A DNA stretch of 35,360 nucleotides from Opitutaceae bacterium (GCA_027482905.1 JAIXVP010000049.1:1-35360), one strand, 5' to 3'. Numbered from the stretch's first letter, positions 22,570 to 32,460 are shown. Translations and numbers: made by a program. The notes: a model not told the origin generated them from the sequence alone.

Positions 22570-24048
22570 TCAACCCGCCGCGCGCCGGGCCGCGACCGCC
22601 CAGCCGTAGAGTTCCTCGAAGCGCCGCGCGTTCGGCCCCCAGGAGAAATCGCGGTCCATGCCGCGCAGGCGCATGGCGTGGAGTTCTTCGGGCCGGTCGT
22701 AGTAGGTCGCGCAGGCCCAGCCGACGGTGTTGTAGAGGGCGGGGGCGGTGGCGTCGTGGAAACGGAAGCCGGTGCCCTCGCCCTTGCCCTCGACGTATTG
22801 GTCGACGGTGTCGAGCAGGCCGCCGGTGGCGCGCACCAGCGGCGAGGTGCCGTAACGCATCGCATACATCTGGGTCAGGCCGCAGGGCTCGGCCCGGCTC
22901 GGCATCAGGAAAAAATCGGACCCGCCCTGGATGAGGTGGGCGAGGGCGTTGTCGTAACCGACGTGCACGCCGACGCGGCCGGGGTAGTTCTCCGCCGCCC
23001 AGCGGAAGGTCTGCTCCAGCCCGGGGTCGCCCGCGCCGAGGAACGCGAACTGCACGTGCATGCGGTCGAGGATGTGGGGCAGCGCCTCGGCGACGAGATC
23101 GAGGCCCTTTTGCGCGGCGAAACGCGAGACCACGCCGAAGACCGCGATGTGCGGATCGGCGTCGAGGCCGAGGCGCTCCTGCAGGGCGAGCTTGGCGGCC
23201 TTCTTGCCCACCGTGAGCGACCGCTGGTCGTAGGGGCGCGGGAGAAAGCGGTCCATGGCCGGATTCCAGACCGCGGCGTCGATACCGTTGAGAATGCCGA
23301 CGAGATCGGCGGAGCGGAAACGCAGGACGGCGTCGAGCCCGTGACCGCCGGCGGGGGTTTTGATCTCCTCGGCGTAGGTGGGGCTGACGGTGGTGAGCTT
23401 GGTCGCGTGGTAGAGCCCGGCCTTGAGCTGGTTGACCGCCCCTCCGCTCTCGGTGCTGTCGGAACGAAATTCGCCCGGCGGGATGTGCGCGAAATCGAGC
23501 ACGCGGCGGTCGGCGTAGCCCTGGTGTTCAAGATTGTGAACCGTGAAGACCGAGGCCACGCCGCCAAGCGGGGTGTGGCGCAAGGTGGTGTTGAGCAAAA
23601 CCGGCAGCAGACCCGTGGTCCAATCGTGGGCGTGGGCGACGTCGGGAATCCAGCCGAGCTGGAGACAGAGGTTCAACGCGCCTCGGCAGAGAAAGGCGAA
23701 GCGCAGGTCGTTGTCGACGTGGTTCCCCCAGGGCCCGGCGTAGACCTCGGGCCGGCCGAACAGCCCCTCGTGTTCCAACGCGTAGACCGGCACGCGCGAA
23801 TCGGGCAGCACGCTCTCCCAGGTGCGGGCCCAGTGGGCCGAGGCGCCGACGTCGACCCCGAGCGGATCGGGCCGCGCGCGCCAGGACGAATCGAGCCGCA
23901 AACCACCGTAGGCCGGGAAGACGACGCGCACATCGTGGCCGAGGGCGGCGAGGGCCTTGGGCAGGGAGCCGACCATGTCGGCCAAGCCCCCCACTTTGAC
24001 AAACGGTTCAACCTCGGGCGAAACGAAGAGGATTTTGAGTGGAGCCAC
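22570..24048 (-). CDS. glgA: Glycogen synthase (ADP-glucose, GT5)
   Basis: GlgA extends alpha-1,4-glucan chains from ADP-glucose. The 492-residue protein starts with the GT5 hallmark: ILFVSPEVEPFVKVGGLADM, with the nucleotide-sugar-binding KVGGL at 18-22. HAHDWTTGLLP and the C-terminal PSRAEPCGLTQMYAMRYGT segment with its acid residues are also typical. The start codon is GTG at 24048, set by the family N-terminus. The gene lies 150 bases downstream of the HPF gene and may have its own promoter. Storage-polymer synthesis fits next to PPK2-type polyphosphate metabolism at the window end only loosely. Confidence 0.94.
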   Translation of the reverse strand: MAPLKILFVSPEVEPFVKVGGLADMVGSLPKALAALGHDVRVVFPAYGGLRLDSSWRARPDPLGVDVGASAHWARTWESVLPDSRVPVYALEHEGLFGRPEVYAGPWGNHVDNDLRFAFLCRGALNLCLQLGWIPDVAHAHDWTTGLLPVLLNTTLRHTPLGGVASVFTVHNLEHQGYADRRVLDFAHIPPGEFRSDSTESGGAVNQLKAGLYHATKLTTVSPTYAEEIKTPAGGHGLDAVLRFRSADLVGILNGIDAAVWNPAMDRFLPRPYDQRSLTVGKKAAKLALQERLGLDADPHIAVFGVVSRFAAQKGLDLVAEALPHILDRMHVQFAFLGAGDPGLEQTFRWAAENYPGRVGVHVGYDNALAHLIQGGSDFFLMPSRAEPCGLTQMYAMRYGTSPLVRATGGLLDTVDQYVEGKGEGTGFRFHDATAPALYNTVGWACATYYDRPEELHAMRLRGMDRDFSWGPNARRFEELYGWAVAARRAAG

Positions 24049-24170
24049 GGTCGGTCAAAAAGTCGTGAGCCGGGCCGGGCGCCGAGCAAAAACCATCCGT
24101 TTGCGTATTTAGTCGCAGAACGCCCCCGCGCGACGGCGCCAACGGCCGGCGGCGGGGATGGGCAGAGGGA

Positions 24171-24188
24171 CGCGGCGCGACCGCCGCG
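24171..24188 (-). terminator. GC-rich hairpin after the HPF gene
   Basis: CGCGGCG (24171-24177) pairs with CGCCGCG (24182-24188) across a 4-base loop, 11 bases beyond the HPF stop codon. No U-tract follows on the minus strand, so it may be a weak terminator or a processing stem separating HPF from glgA. Confidence 0.4.
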
Positions 24189-24199
24189 GGGGACCGAGC

Positions 24200-24577
24200 T
24201 CAGCCGCCGGCGGCGGCGACTTTGTCCCGGCGATGTCGGCGTTTGCCGGCCAACGCGTCCCGCCGTGCCAGGAGGCGGTCGAGCTTATCCATCAGCAGGT
24301 CGGCGGCCTTGTAGGCGTCCTCGGCCGCGACGGACGCGATCAAGTCGGGCCCGCCGATCTCGATGTGGCCCTTGGCGACGAAGACGTCGCGGCCGCGGGT
24401 GAGATCATGGTCGAGGTCGATGCGGATGCGATCGATCCGGGGCTCGTGGCGCAAGAGCCGGGCGGCCTTGGTCGAGAGCGCCGCGCGCATGGCGGGCGTG
24501 AGGCTGAGATGGATGCCGCGAAACAAAAGTCGCGGATCGGCGGAGGCGGGAGCGGGACGGGATTCGTTGGTGATCAT
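24200..24577 (-). CDS. Short HPF/RaiA-type ribosome hibernation factor
   Basis: The 125-residue protein matches the S30AE/sigma-54-modulation family, which binds the 30S decoding region and silences ribosomes in starvation. Family features are the LSLTPAMRAALSTKAARL helix, RIDLDHDLTRG, the strand KGHIEIGGPDLIA, and EDAYKAADLLMDKLDRLLARRDA with its basic tail. The C-terminal dimerisation domain of long HPF is absent, so it is a short form. The first 15 residues are an unusual extension. It lies 78 bases after pyrE in the same direction. Confidence 0.87.
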   Translation of the reverse strand: MITNESRPAPASADPRLLFRGIHLSLTPAMRAALSTKAARLLRHEPRIDRIRIDLDHDLTRGRDVFVAKGHIEIGGPDLIASVAAEDAYKAADLLMDKLDRLLARRDALAGKRRHRRDKVAAAGG

Positions 24578-24655
24578 GGCACCGGTTCCGACCGCCTTCG
24601 CGACGGACGGTGGCCTACAAAACCCCGCCGCGATTGGAGGACGGCCCGCTCGCGC

Positions 24656-25234
24656 TCAGCTGCCGGGTTTCTCGACCGGCAGGGCGGCGAGCTCGGGCGG
24701 GACCTGGTCGGCCGGGAAGGTCGGGAAGCTCAATTCGAGCAGCGAAAGCGCGGGCACATCGAAGCGCGTCGCGCCGGCGCTGCGGTCCACCAGCATCGCC
24801 ACCGCCACGGCGTGGCCACCGCCGGCGCGCACAATCTCCAGCGCCTCCAGCACCCGGCCGCCGCGCGTGACCACGTCCTCGACCACCAAGACGCGCTCGC
24901 CGGGGGCGAACTTGAAACCCCGCCGCAACACGAGTCGGTCGTTTTCCTTCTCGGCGAAGATGTAGCGTGCGCCGGCCTGGCGGGCGACCTCCTGGCCGAT
25001 GACCACGCCGCCCATGGCCGGGGCGAGCACGGTGGTGAAACCGAGGTCGCCGGAGGCGCGCAGCTTGGCCAGCAAGAGCTCGGCCAGCCGCGTGACCGCG
25101 CCCATGTCCTGGCAGACCTGCGCGCATTGGAAGTAGTGCCCGCTGTGCAGCCCGGAACGGAGCACGAAGTGGCCGCGCAGCAGGGCGCGGGTGCGGGTGA
25201 AGATATCGAGAATCTCTTGTTGGGAGGCGTCCAT
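24656..25234 (-). CDS. pyrE: Orotate phosphoribosyltransferase
   Basis: PyrE converts orotate and PRPP to OMP in pyrimidine synthesis. The 192-residue protein has LRSGLHSGHYFQCAQV near the N-terminus, LAPAMGGVVIGQEVA, RYIFAEKEND and the PRPP motif VLVVEDVVTRGG with Glu119-Asp120. RGG in place of the more common TAG or TTG is a mild variation. The ATG at 25234 is preferred over the in-frame codon at 25276, because the family N-terminus begins there and the extra residues look random. Divergent spacing to the HTH-MBL gene is 80 bases. Confidence 0.93.
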   Translation of the reverse strand: MDASQQEILDIFTRTRALLRGHFVLRSGLHSGHYFQCAQVCQDMGAVTRLAELLLAKLRASGDLGFTTVLAPAMGGVVIGQEVARQAGARYIFAEKENDRLVLRRGFKFAPGERVLVVEDVVTRGGRVLEALEIVRAGGGHAVAVAMLVDRSAGATRFDVPALSLLELSFPTFPADQVPPELAALPVEKPGS

Positions 25235-25314
25235 GGCGCGCACGGTGCCGGGCCGGCGGGACGAAATCGAAACCAAAGTTTGAGCCCGGGGCGCGCAGCG
25301 GATTCGCTGACGGC

Positions 25315-26175
25315 ATGGTCATCGAACAGGCACCCTTGGAGGACGAGCTGGGCGACGTCCTGGAAAAGGGCCTCGCGCACGCCGGCCTGAACCCGGACAG
25401 CCTCGGCGCGCGCGCGGGCGTGTCCGCCGAACGGATACGCGATGCGATCGACTACCGTTACGACTTCACCCCGGATGAAATCGACCGCCTCGCCGCCGCG
25501 CTGGGCCTCAACCCGGCCGGCCTGCGCGAGCTGGCCGGCGGGCGCTACCCGCTGCCGCGCATCCAGGGTCTGGCGTTTTGCCTCCACGCCCTGCGCTCGC
25601 CCCACGGGCTGGGCACGGCCAACGCCTACCTGGTGGGCGACTGCCGGGGCGGACCCGGGGTGCTCTTCGACACGGGCCCGGACCCGGCGCGGCTGCGCCG
25701 CATGTGGCCGGCGGGCGTGCCCGGGGCGGCGGCGGTCTTCCTCACCCACGACGAGACCGAGCACACCGGCGGCCTGGCCGAGGTGCGGCGCATCTCCGGC
25801 CCCGTCCCGGTCTTCGCCCCGGCCGGCGCGCGGGTGCCCGGCGCGACCGGCATCGGCGACGGGGCGCGGATGGAGAGCGCGGGCTACCGCATCGAAACGC
25901 TCGCGACGCCCGGCCACGCCGAGGCGCACAACGCCTACCTGGTGCGCGCCCCGGGCGCGGCCCACGCGGCGCCCTTGCTCATCGGCGGCGACCTGCTCTT
26001 CGCCGGCTCGGTCGGCGGGGCCTACTTCTGCGGCCGGCGCCTGCGCGAACAGGTGGCGCGGGTGTTGCGCGATCTGCCGCCCGAGACGGTGGTGGCGCCC
26101 GGCCACGGGCCGCTCACCACCATCGGCCACGAACGGGAACACAACCCTTTCGCCCTCCTCGCCGCCGCGCGATGA
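25315..26175 (+). CDS. HTH-metallo-beta-lactamase fold fusion with altered metal motif
   Basis: The 286-residue protein combines an N-terminal XRE/Cro-like helix-turn-helix (about residues 8-68) with a glyoxalase II-like MBL fold (about 85-275). The usual THxHxDH motif reads T144-H145-D-E147-T-E149-H150, so the second His and the Asp are both Glu. Other ligands are kept: His201 in TPGHAEAHN, Asp226 in IGGDLLF and His264 in PGHGP. The fold may bind metal differently or have lost hydrolase activity. The HTH may sense a thioester or other small molecule, but this is inference. It diverges from pyrE and converges on the lytic transglycosylase gene, with a 7-base gap. Confidence 0.82.
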   Translation: MVIEQAPLEDELGDVLEKGLAHAGLNPDSLGARAGVSAERIRDAIDYRYDFTPDEIDRLAAALGLNPAGLRELAGGRYPLPRIQGLAFCLHALRSPHGLGTANAYLVGDCRGGPGVLFDTGPDPARLRRMWPAGVPGAAAVFLTHDETEHTGGLAEVRRISGPVPVFAPAGARVPGATGIGDGARMESAGYRIETLATPGHAEAHNAYLVRAPGAAHAAPLLIGGDLLFAGSVGGAYFCGRRLREQVARVLRDLPPETVVAPGHGPLTTIGHEREHNPFALLAAAR

Positions 26176-26182
26176 CGCCGGT

Positions 26183-27169
26183 TCAACGCAATCCCGGCGC
26201 GGCGAGGGTGCCGGGGTCGACGCCTTCGCGCACCCGCACCGTCGCGAGGACTTTCGGCACGTAGAGCCGCGTTTCGGACGGTAGCCGCCCGACGATGCCG
26301 GCGAAATCCTTCGCGCCCTCCGCCTCCAGCGTCCGCGCGACCCGGCCCTCGCCCGCGTTGTAGGCCGCCAACGCCAGCGGCCAGTCGCCGAAACGAGCGT
26401 GGAGCTTGCGGAGATAGCTCGCCGCCGCCCGCGCGCTGCGGGCGGGCTCGGTGCGCTGGTCGAAGGGAAGCAGCGACAGGCCCAGGGCGCGCGCCGTGCC
26501 CGGCATGAGTTGAAACAAACCTTTCGCTCCCGCCGGACTGACCGCCCGGGGATTAAAGCCGCTCTCGACCTCCGCCAGCCAGGCCAGCGCCACCGGCACG
26601 CCCTCGACCGCGAAAGCCGCCTTCACCACCGGCAGCAGCGCCTCCGCCCGTTCGGGCGGACGCCGGTTCGCGAGCCGCGTCTGCCACAGTTCATAAAACG
26701 GCACGACGGACGGCTTGGGACGCCCGGGTGGCGGCGGCGGCGTGGGAACAGGCACGGGGCCGGGGGTCGGCACGGGTGGCGTCGGCGGAGCGGCGAGCGC
26801 CTCGCCCGCCGCCTCCATTTCGTCCAGCCGCTCGCCCGCCCATTCCGCGTAGTCGGCGAATTCCGGCAGCCCGCGGATCGCGGCCAGCGCCGCCCGCGTT
26901 TCGGGCGCGTGGGCCGCGTAAGCCGCCAAATCCCCGTCGCGCCCCGCCGCCGCGATCCGATCCAGCCACACGGTCATCTCCTCGGCCGAAACCAACTCGT
27001 ATTCGGCCTTCACGGCGGCCGGCGCGTGTTGGTCCCACAGCTCCTGCGCCAACGCGTGCAACTCGCCCGCCGCGGCCGAAGACGGCGCTTCCGCCGCCCG
27101 CGTCGAGTCGACGACGAAGGTCGCCAAACCCGCCCAAACCCAGCGCCGCAGCATCCGCAAAACGTTCAT
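26183..27169 (-). CDS. Secreted lytic transglycosylase (SLT domain)
   Basis: The 328-residue protein would cleave peptidoglycan between MurNAc and GlcNAc in the periplasm. It has a signal peptide ([19 protein letters not shown], cut near TRA-AE), a helical N-terminal region, a Pro-rich linker (about residues 125-160), and an SLT/goose-lysozyme-like domain to the end. The catalytic Glu202 lies in [17 protein letters not shown], followed by [17 protein letters not shown] and AYNAGEGRV. The ATG at 27169 is chosen over the longer in-frame start at 27205, which would spoil the signal peptide. It lies 67 bases after the propeller gene in the same direction. Confidence 0.9.
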   Translation of the reverse strand: MNVLRMLRRWVWAGLATFVVDSTRAAEAPSSAAAGELHALAQELWDQHAPAAVKAEYELVSAEEMTVWLDRIAAAGRDGDLAAYAAHAPETRAALAAIRGLPEFADYAEWAGERLDEMEAAGEALAAPPTPPVPTPGPVPVPTPPPPPGRPKPSVVPFYELWQTRLANRRPPERAEALLPVVKAAFAVEGVPVALAWLAEVESGFNPRAVSPAGAKGLFQLMPGTARALGLSLLPFDQRTEPARSARAAASYLRKLHARFGDWPLALAAYNAGEGRVARTLEAEGAKDFAGIVGRLPSETRLYVPKVLATVRVREGVDPGTLAAPGLR

Positions 27170-27236
27170 GCGGAAAACAAAAGCGCCACTCCAGCCGAAG
27201 CACAAGCTCCGCCGCCGCGAGCCCCGAACACGCGAC

Positions 27237-30200
27237 TTATTCGGTCGCGGGCGGCAAGACTTCGACGCCGAAATCGCCGCAGGGCACCACCCAGCCGCCC
27301 GCCGCCGTCGGATTCACCCGGTCGAGCGAAAAACCCGCCGGCAAGGTCCACTCGCGCGTGGCCCCCGTTCCGGTCGCGGGCGCCTCGAACAACCGCTTCC
27401 AATCCGCGCCCAGCAAGCGGCCGCCCGCTACCTCCAGGGCCGCCGGATTCCAACCGAACCGCAGCGGCGCCAAGGCCTCGAAACGTCCGTCGTCGGTCAC
27501 CCGCAGGCCGGCGACACCCGCTCCGGTCGCATACCACAGGCTGCGCTCCGCCGCCGCGCTCGCACCGGCCGCGGACACCGTCGTTTCGGCCACCTGAAAA
27601 GCGTCCAAACCGTCGTAGACGCAGGCCTGCAGGGCCGGGCCCGCGCCGCCCGCCCCGTCGGTCCGGGTGAAGAAAAGAAACCCGGCGCGAGAGACCTCAG
27701 GCACCGCGATCAGGGACCCCGGCAAATCCACCGGCGCACCCGCCTTGGCCGCGCCGACCTCCGGAACGGTCACCACGCACAGCGCGTGGTTCAAACCTTC
27801 CGAGGACCCGCCCTTCACGGGCTTGTCCACCGGACTCCACCGATCCAGACCGAGCACCACGAGGCCGTCGCCCGCCGCCTTCAGCTCGCTCGCGTTGACC
27901 GCGTCGGTCGCCAAGGGCAGCCACTGCGCCGGCCCCGGCGCGGACGGATCGGTGACGTCAAAAACCAACAGGCCGGGTTTGTCGTCGAGGTTGAACCAAC
28001 CCCCGTCCCAAACCGGCGCGATCGACGAACGCGGACGATTGGACCGCACGGCGAAACCCACCACCGGATCGTTGATGAAAACGGGGCCGCCATACCAACC
28101 CCAGGAACTCGCCTCGAGAACCACCGACGGCCGCGTCGCCCGGGGCCAGAGCAGGCGACCGACGCGGCTGGCGCCGCTCGCGCCCGCATCCCACTCGGTG
28201 GTGCCGAGGAGCTTGAGGTCGGCCGGATCGGCCGCGTCGTAAACATCGAGGTGCAGACGCCCGACCGGCACGGCCCAGTAGCGCAGGTAAATCCCGTCGT
28301 CGGCCGCGTCGCTCGTCTCGCGCAGCACGTAGAAACGTCCGTCGCGCAACGCGGTGTCGTGCACGTAGCCGAGCGGCAGATCGAGCTCGGCGAGCAGGGC
28401 GTCCGGATCGGCCAGGGTGGAGGTGCGGGCGGCGGGATATCCCTGGTCCCAGGCTCCGCCGGTCTCGACCGCGAGCAGTTTGTCACCGACGGGCAGGGCG
28501 TGGTTGACCGGCCAGGCCAGAAGGATGTCCGCCAGCGTCGCGGGCGCATCGCGGTCCGCGATGTCGGCCGTCGCGAGCGTGCGCTGCGAAAGGGTCACGA
28601 CCGCGTCCTCGACCAGCGCCGCGCGCCGCGCCTCGAAACGACCGGGGATGATGCCGCGCAACCGCAGATCGCGGGCGGACAGATCGACGTCGATCAGGCG
28701 CACGCCTTGCTCGCGGGTCTCGCCGGCCCACGCGTAGCCGTTCACCGGCACCAGGGCGAGACCGGCCTCGGGGATGAGCTTGAGCGCCTGCGGATCCCAG
28801 TTCGCCTCGCTGTAGCCGGAGCCCTCGGTGAGGGCGAGACGGCGCAGCAGACTCGGCGCGGCGGGATCGGAAACATCAAAGAGCGAAGCCGTGACCGCGC
28901 CCGCATCCCAGCCCACCGAGAAGAGCATGTCGCCCAGGGGTTCCAAATGGGTCGACCAACCGGGCACGTCGAGCTGACCCGCCACCACGGGCGCGGCCGG
29001 ATCACCGAGGTCGATGACAAAGAGCGGGTCCTTCTGGAAAAATGTGACGATATAGGCCTTGTCGCCCGCGAAACGTGTCGCGTGCAGCGATTCGCCCCGC
29101 GCGAGCTCGAGCTGGCCCAGCCGCGCGCCGGCGTCGTCGGCACCGGCGGCGGAGAAATTCTCCAGCCGCGTCACCAGGCCGCCGGGCCCCCACTGCTGCG
29201 CGATGGTGGTGAGAACGCCGTCGCGCCACTGGATCTTGTAGGCGTCGTTCAACCACCCCTGCACCGCGACCGGCGCGGCGGTGAGGGCGGTCAGGCCGGA
29301 TTCCTCCAGCCGGTAGGCGCCGACCTCGGAGCGATCCCAGGCACCCGGCGGCGTCATCGCGACCGCCAGCCAGTTCGCGCCGGCCGCCAGGGTGGCGAAG
29401 CGCCCGACCAGGCTGATCTCGGCGCCGGACCGTGGCGCGGTCTCTCCGTCGGCGGGCCAGAACCACTCGGCCAGCTTCACGCCGTCGGCGTTGTCATCCA
29501 GGCATAAGAAAAGCCGCCGACCGACCAGCCGGCTGTCCACCGGACGACCCGGCACGTCGACCGCTTGCAAGGTGCGGATCGCGCCGGCCTCGACCCGCAC
29601 CGACTGAAGCCGCGTCGTTTGGGCGCCATTCGCGTCCGTCACCGTCTCGACCAAAAGCACATCCTGAAACCCCTCCGCCGAGGGCAGCAGGTAGAGATCC
29701 TGGCCCGCCGCCGGCAGACGCAGGCTGGCGATGAGGCGGGGCGCTTCCGGTCGGGCGAGGTCGATGACCTGGAGGCCGCGAAACTGGTTGAAAAAATAGG
29801 CCGTGGTCCCGGCGAGCTTCCAAATGTCGGCCTCGGCCGGCGCCTCCGGCTGCGCCGCGTCGTCCGCTTTGGGCATCACCGCGACGACGCCCGCGTAGGC
29901 CATGTCCAAAAAGGAGGCCCGCAAGCCGCCCGACACCACCCGGCTCGGTCCGAACGTGCTCTTGCCCTGATAAAACACCTTCGGAAACCGCGTTTGCTCG
30001 GGGTTGCGCACATTGACGCTGACCCGAAACTTCGTGTTTCGCCCGGCCGGTGGCAGCCGCATCGTCATCGCCCCCGGCGCGGCCGGGATCGTGCGGACCT
30101 TGACCCACCTGCCCCCGGCCGCGGCACGTTGCAGCGTGAGCGAAGTCGTGCCTTCGGGCAAAGTCACCCGCCCGGTGACCCGGTTGGCCGCCACCGTGAC

Positions 30201-30314
30201 CGGCATCACCACCTCCGCCGCCCGCACCAGGCCGCCCGTCCCCGCGCAGAACAGGATCAACGCCAACCAGCCGCGCGCCGCCAACAACCGGGTTCGGGGT
30301 AAAAGAAAACGCAT
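27237..30314 (-). CDS. Secreted beta-propeller protein of the PF09826 type
   Basis: The 1025-residue protein has a signal peptide ([22 protein letters not shown], cut near VRA-AE), a short all-beta N-terminal region (about 35-115), and a large domain related to the WD40-like secreted propellers of family PF09826. The strongest hallmark is [17 protein letters not shown] followed by [19 protein letters not shown] and [12 protein letters not shown]. Repeated IDL-x-x-P-x-x-P and FDVSDP blades are visible along the chain. Such proteins are outside the cell or membrane-attached and mostly of unknown role. It precedes the lytic transglycosylase gene, a hint of a cell-envelope job only. Confidence 0.88.
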   Translation of the reverse strand: MRFLLPRTRLLAARGWLALILFCAGTGGLVRAAEVVMPVTVAANRVTGRVTLPEGTTSLTLQRAAAGGRWVKVRTIPAAPGAMTMRLPPAGRNTKFRVSVNVRNPEQTRFPKVFYQGKSTFGPSRVVSGGLRASFLDMAYAGVVAVMPKADDAAQPEAPAEADIWKLAGTTAYFFNQFRGLQVIDLARPEAPRLIASLRLPAAGQDLYLLPSAEGFQDVLLVETVTDANGAQTTRLQSVRVEAGAIRTLQAVDVPGRPVDSRLVGRRLFLCLDDNADGVKLAEWFWPADGETAPRSGAEISLVGRFATLAAGANWLAVAMTPPGAWDRSEVGAYRLEESGLTALTAAPVAVQGWLNDAYKIQWRDGVLTTIAQQWGPGGLVTRLENFSAAGADDAGARLGQLELARGESLHATRFAGDKAYIVTFFQKDPLFVIDLGDPAAPVVAGQLDVPGWSTHLEPLGDMLFSVGWDAGAVTASLFDVSDPAAPSLLRRLALTEGSGYSEANWDPQALKLIPEAGLALVPVNGYAWAGETREQGVRLIDVDLSARDLRLRGIIPGRFEARRAALVEDAVVTLSQRTLATADIADRDAPATLADILLAWPVNHALPVGDKLLAVETGGAWDQGYPAARTSTLADPDALLAELDLPLGYVHDTALRDGRFYVLRETSDAADDGIYLRYWAVPVGRLHLDVYDAADPADLKLLGTTEWDAGASGASRVGRLLWPRATRPSVVLEASSWGWYGGPVFINDPVVGFAVRSNRPRSSIAPVWDGGWFNLDDKPGLLVFDVTDPSAPGPAQWLPLATDAVNASELKAAGDGLVVLGLDRWSPVDKPVKGGSSEGLNHALCVVTVPEVGAAKAGAPVDLPGSLIAVPEVSRAGFLFFTRTDGAGGAGPALQACVYDGLDAFQVAETTVSAAGASAAAERSLWYATGAGVAGLRVTDDGRFEALAPLRFGWNPAALEVAGGRLLGADWKRLFEAPATGTGATREWTLPAGFSLDRVNPTAAGGWVVPCGDFGVEVLPPATE

Positions 30315-30341
30315 GGCGATGGCCTAGCCTTCGGTCGTTGC

Positions 30342-30368
30342 GCCGGCAAGCCCGCACCCGTTGCCGGC
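30342..30368. promoter_or_regulatory. Inverted repeat in the propeller-miaB divergent gap
   Basis: GCCGGCAA (30342-30349) is complementary to TTGCCGGC (30361-30368) with an 11-base loop. It lies between the two divergent start codons (30314 and 30445), where operator or leader elements are expected. Function is unproven. Confidence 0.35.
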
Positions 30369-30444
30369 AAACACGCACGCACCCCGCCCGGCTTTCGCCA
30401 TTGCCGCCCGTCCCCCGCGCCTGCTTGGCTCCGCGTTTCCCGGA

Positions 30445-31836
30445 ATGAACCGCGTCCACATCAAGACCTACGGTTGCCAGATGAACGAACGCGACAGCGA
30501 GGCGGTCGCGGCCATGCTGCGCGCCCGCGGCTACCGCATCGTCGCCGACGAGGACGCCTGCGACATCCTCCTGCTCAATACCTGCTCGGTCCGCGACGCC
30601 GCCGAACAAAAGGCCCTCGGCAAGGCCGGCTACCTCTCGCAGCGCAAAAAACACCAGCCCGACTTCGTGCTCGGGATCCTCGGCTGCATGGCCCAGAACC
30701 GCGGCGCCGAGATCCTCGAACGCCTGCCCGACGTCGACCTGATCATCGGCACGCAAAAATTTCACCAGGTCCCCGGTTACCTGGACAACATCCGCGCCGC
30801 CCGCGAGGCCGGCCTGCCCATCGGCGCCGGCATCGTGGACATCGCCGAGGAGGCCGGCTCGCAAAACACGATCAAGGACCACCTCCTCTCCGAGTCCGAA
30901 TCGACGCTCGACGGCGCCGACGCGGCGCCCGCCCAGGTCTCCGCCTTCGTTTCCATCCAGCAGGGCTGCAACATGGATTGCGCCTTCTGCATCGTGCCCA
31001 AAACCCGCGGCGACGAACGCTCGCGGCCGATGGACGACATCGTCGCGGAGTGCGCCGCCCTCGCCGCGCGCGGCGTGCGCGAGATCACCCTGCTGGGCCA
31101 GATCGTCACCTCCTACGGCCGCCGCGATTACGCGCACACCGACGGCGTCTCGCCTTTCGTCCAGCTGATCGAGCGCATCCACGCCATCGAGGGCGTCGCG
31201 CGCATCCGCTTCACCTCGCCGCATCCGCGCGGCTTCAAGCAGGACCTGGTCGAGGCCTACGCCCGCCTGCCCAAGCTCTGCCCCTACGTGCACCTGCCGC
31301 TCCAGAGCGGGAGCAACCGCATCCTGAAGGCGATGAACCGCCCGTATTCGCGCGACCGTTACAAGGAGATCGTGGACGCCCTCCGCGCCGCCCGCCCCGG
31401 CATGTATTTCTCCACCGACGTGATCGTGGGCTTCCCCGGCGAGACCGAGGAGGAGTTCCGCCAGACCCGCGAGCTGTTCGAGGCGTGCGACTACGACATG
31501 GCCTACATCTTCAAGTATTCCATCCGCTCCGGCACCCCGGCCGCCGAGCTCGGCGACCAGATCCCCGACGAGGTGAAGGAAAGCCGCAACCAGGAGCTGC
31601 TGGACGTGCTGCGCCGCAATTCCGAGCGCCGCACCGCCACCCTGGTCGGCACGGTCGAGGAGGTGCTGGTCGAGGGCCCGGACAAGACCGGCAAACGCCA
31701 CACCGGCCGCACCCCCGGCAACCGCGTGTGCATCTTCGACGCCAGCCCCCGCCTGGTCGGCCAGCTCGTGCCGCTCCGCATCACCCGCGCCAGCGTGAGC
31801 ACCCTGTATGGCGACCTCGTCCTGTCCGAGGTCTGA
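30445..31836 (+). CDS. miaB: tRNA-2-methylthio-N6-dimethylallyladenosine synthase
   Basis: MiaB is a radical-SAM enzyme that adds a methylthio group to i6A37 of tRNA. The 463-residue protein has the three cluster cysteines of the N-terminal domain (C11 in YGCQMN, C47 in NTCSVRD, C81 in GCMAQ) and the radical-SAM triad C175-x3-C179-x2-C182 in QQGCNMDCAFC. It also has PRTRG-like KTRGDERSRP, LPLQSGSN, TDVIVGFPGET and a C-terminal TRAM domain. The NTCSVRD form fits MiaB rather than RimO or MtaB. The ATG at 30445 is fixed by the family N-terminus. Some in-frame sequence upstream (from 30361) is non-coding in character. Confidence 0.96.
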   Translation: MNRVHIKTYGCQMNERDSEAVAAMLRARGYRIVADEDACDILLLNTCSVRDAAEQKALGKAGYLSQRKKHQPDFVLGILGCMAQNRGAEILERLPDVDLIIGTQKFHQVPGYLDNIRAAREAGLPIGAGIVDIAEEAGSQNTIKDHLLSESESTLDGADAAPAQVSAFVSIQQGCNMDCAFCIVPKTRGDERSRPMDDIVAECAALAARGVREITLLGQIVTSYGRRDYAHTDGVSPFVQLIERIHAIEGVARIRFTSPHPRGFKQDLVEAYARLPKLCPYVHLPLQSGSNRILKAMNRPYSRDRYKEIVDALRAARPGMYFSTDVIVGFPGETEEEFRQTRELFEACDYDMAYIFKYSIRSGTPAAELGDQIPDEVKESRNQELLDVLRRNSERRTATLVGTVEEVLVEGPDKTGKRHTGRTPGNRVCIFDASPRLVGQLVPLRITRASVSTLYGDLVLSEV

Positions 31837-31855
31837 TTCCCGCCCTTCCAGCCTT

Positions 31856-31920
31856 CCACATTCCGCTCCTCTCCGATTTCAGCTTTCCGCTTTTCCGCTT
31901 TCCGCTTTCCGCTTTTTCCG
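31856..31920. repeat. CTTTCCG-type tandem repeats before the membrane-protein gene
   Basis: The clear part is 31883-31920, with CTTTCCG, CTTTTCCG, CTTTCCG, CTTTCCG and CTTTTTCCG ending exactly at the ATG at 31921. Upstream to about 31856 the sequence is pyrimidine-rich and degenerate. It resembles the CTTCCGC heptamers at 9937-9957. No Shine-Dalgarno motif is present for the following gene. Confidence 0.85.
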
Positions 31921-32460
31921 ATGTCCCTCCTTCTCGCCCAGCTCCTCGTCGGCCTCGCCCTGCTCGCCCTGGGCGGAGCGCTCGCCGCCGACACCCCGCT
32001 GATACGCGCCGGCCTGCGCGCCCTGCCGCGCTCCTCCGCCGCCGCCTACGTGCTCTTCGGCGGCGCGGCGGCGTGGTTCGTCTTCCTCGTCTACAACATG
32101 TCCGACGCGGACCTGATCGTGCCCGCCCCGAAGAGCTACTACGCCGCCGCCTTCGCGATCCTCGCCGTGCTGGCGTTTTTTAACGTCGCCGAGTTCCTCG
32201 CCGTGCGCGGTCTCGCCGCCCTCATTCTCATCGCCGCCGGCCCCCTGCTCGCGGCCGGTTTCGGCCACTACGGCCTCGCCCTCGTCTACAAGGTCGCCGT
32301 CTACCTCGCCCTCACCGCCGCGCTCTGGCTGGCGGGCCAGCCCTGGCGCCTGCGCGATGCGATAGACTGGCTGCAACGCGTGCCCGGCCGCGCCCGCCGG
32401 GTCGGCGCCGCCTTCGCCGCCTGCGGGCTGGTCGTCGTAGGCGTGGCCTTCGCCGCCTGA
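31921..32460 (+). CDS. Small integral membrane protein (179 aa), function unknown
   Basis: The product has about five hydrophobic segments (near residues 4-24, 42-60, 70-87, 93-110 and 115-135, with a possible sixth at the C-terminus), joined by short loops. No known motif is visible. It lies between miaB and gmk in the same direction and ends 14 bases before gmk. The start follows directly after pyrimidine-rich tandem repeats, so either transcription reads through from miaB or a promoter lies inside the repeats. Confidence 0.78.
   Translation: MSLLLAQLLVGLALLALGGALAADTPLIRAGLRALPRSSAAAYVLFGGAAAWFVFLVYNMSDADLIVPAPKSYYAAAFAILAVLAFFNVAEFLAVRGLAALILIAAGPLLAAGFGHYGLALVYKVAVYLALTAALWLAGQPWRLRDAIDWLQRVPGRARRVGAAFAACGLVVVGVAFAA

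Noticed and set aside
24049-24199. A promoter for glgA based on TAAATA near 24106-24111 on the minus strand
   Set aside because: No acceptable -35 hexamer lies at the right distance, so I did not list it.
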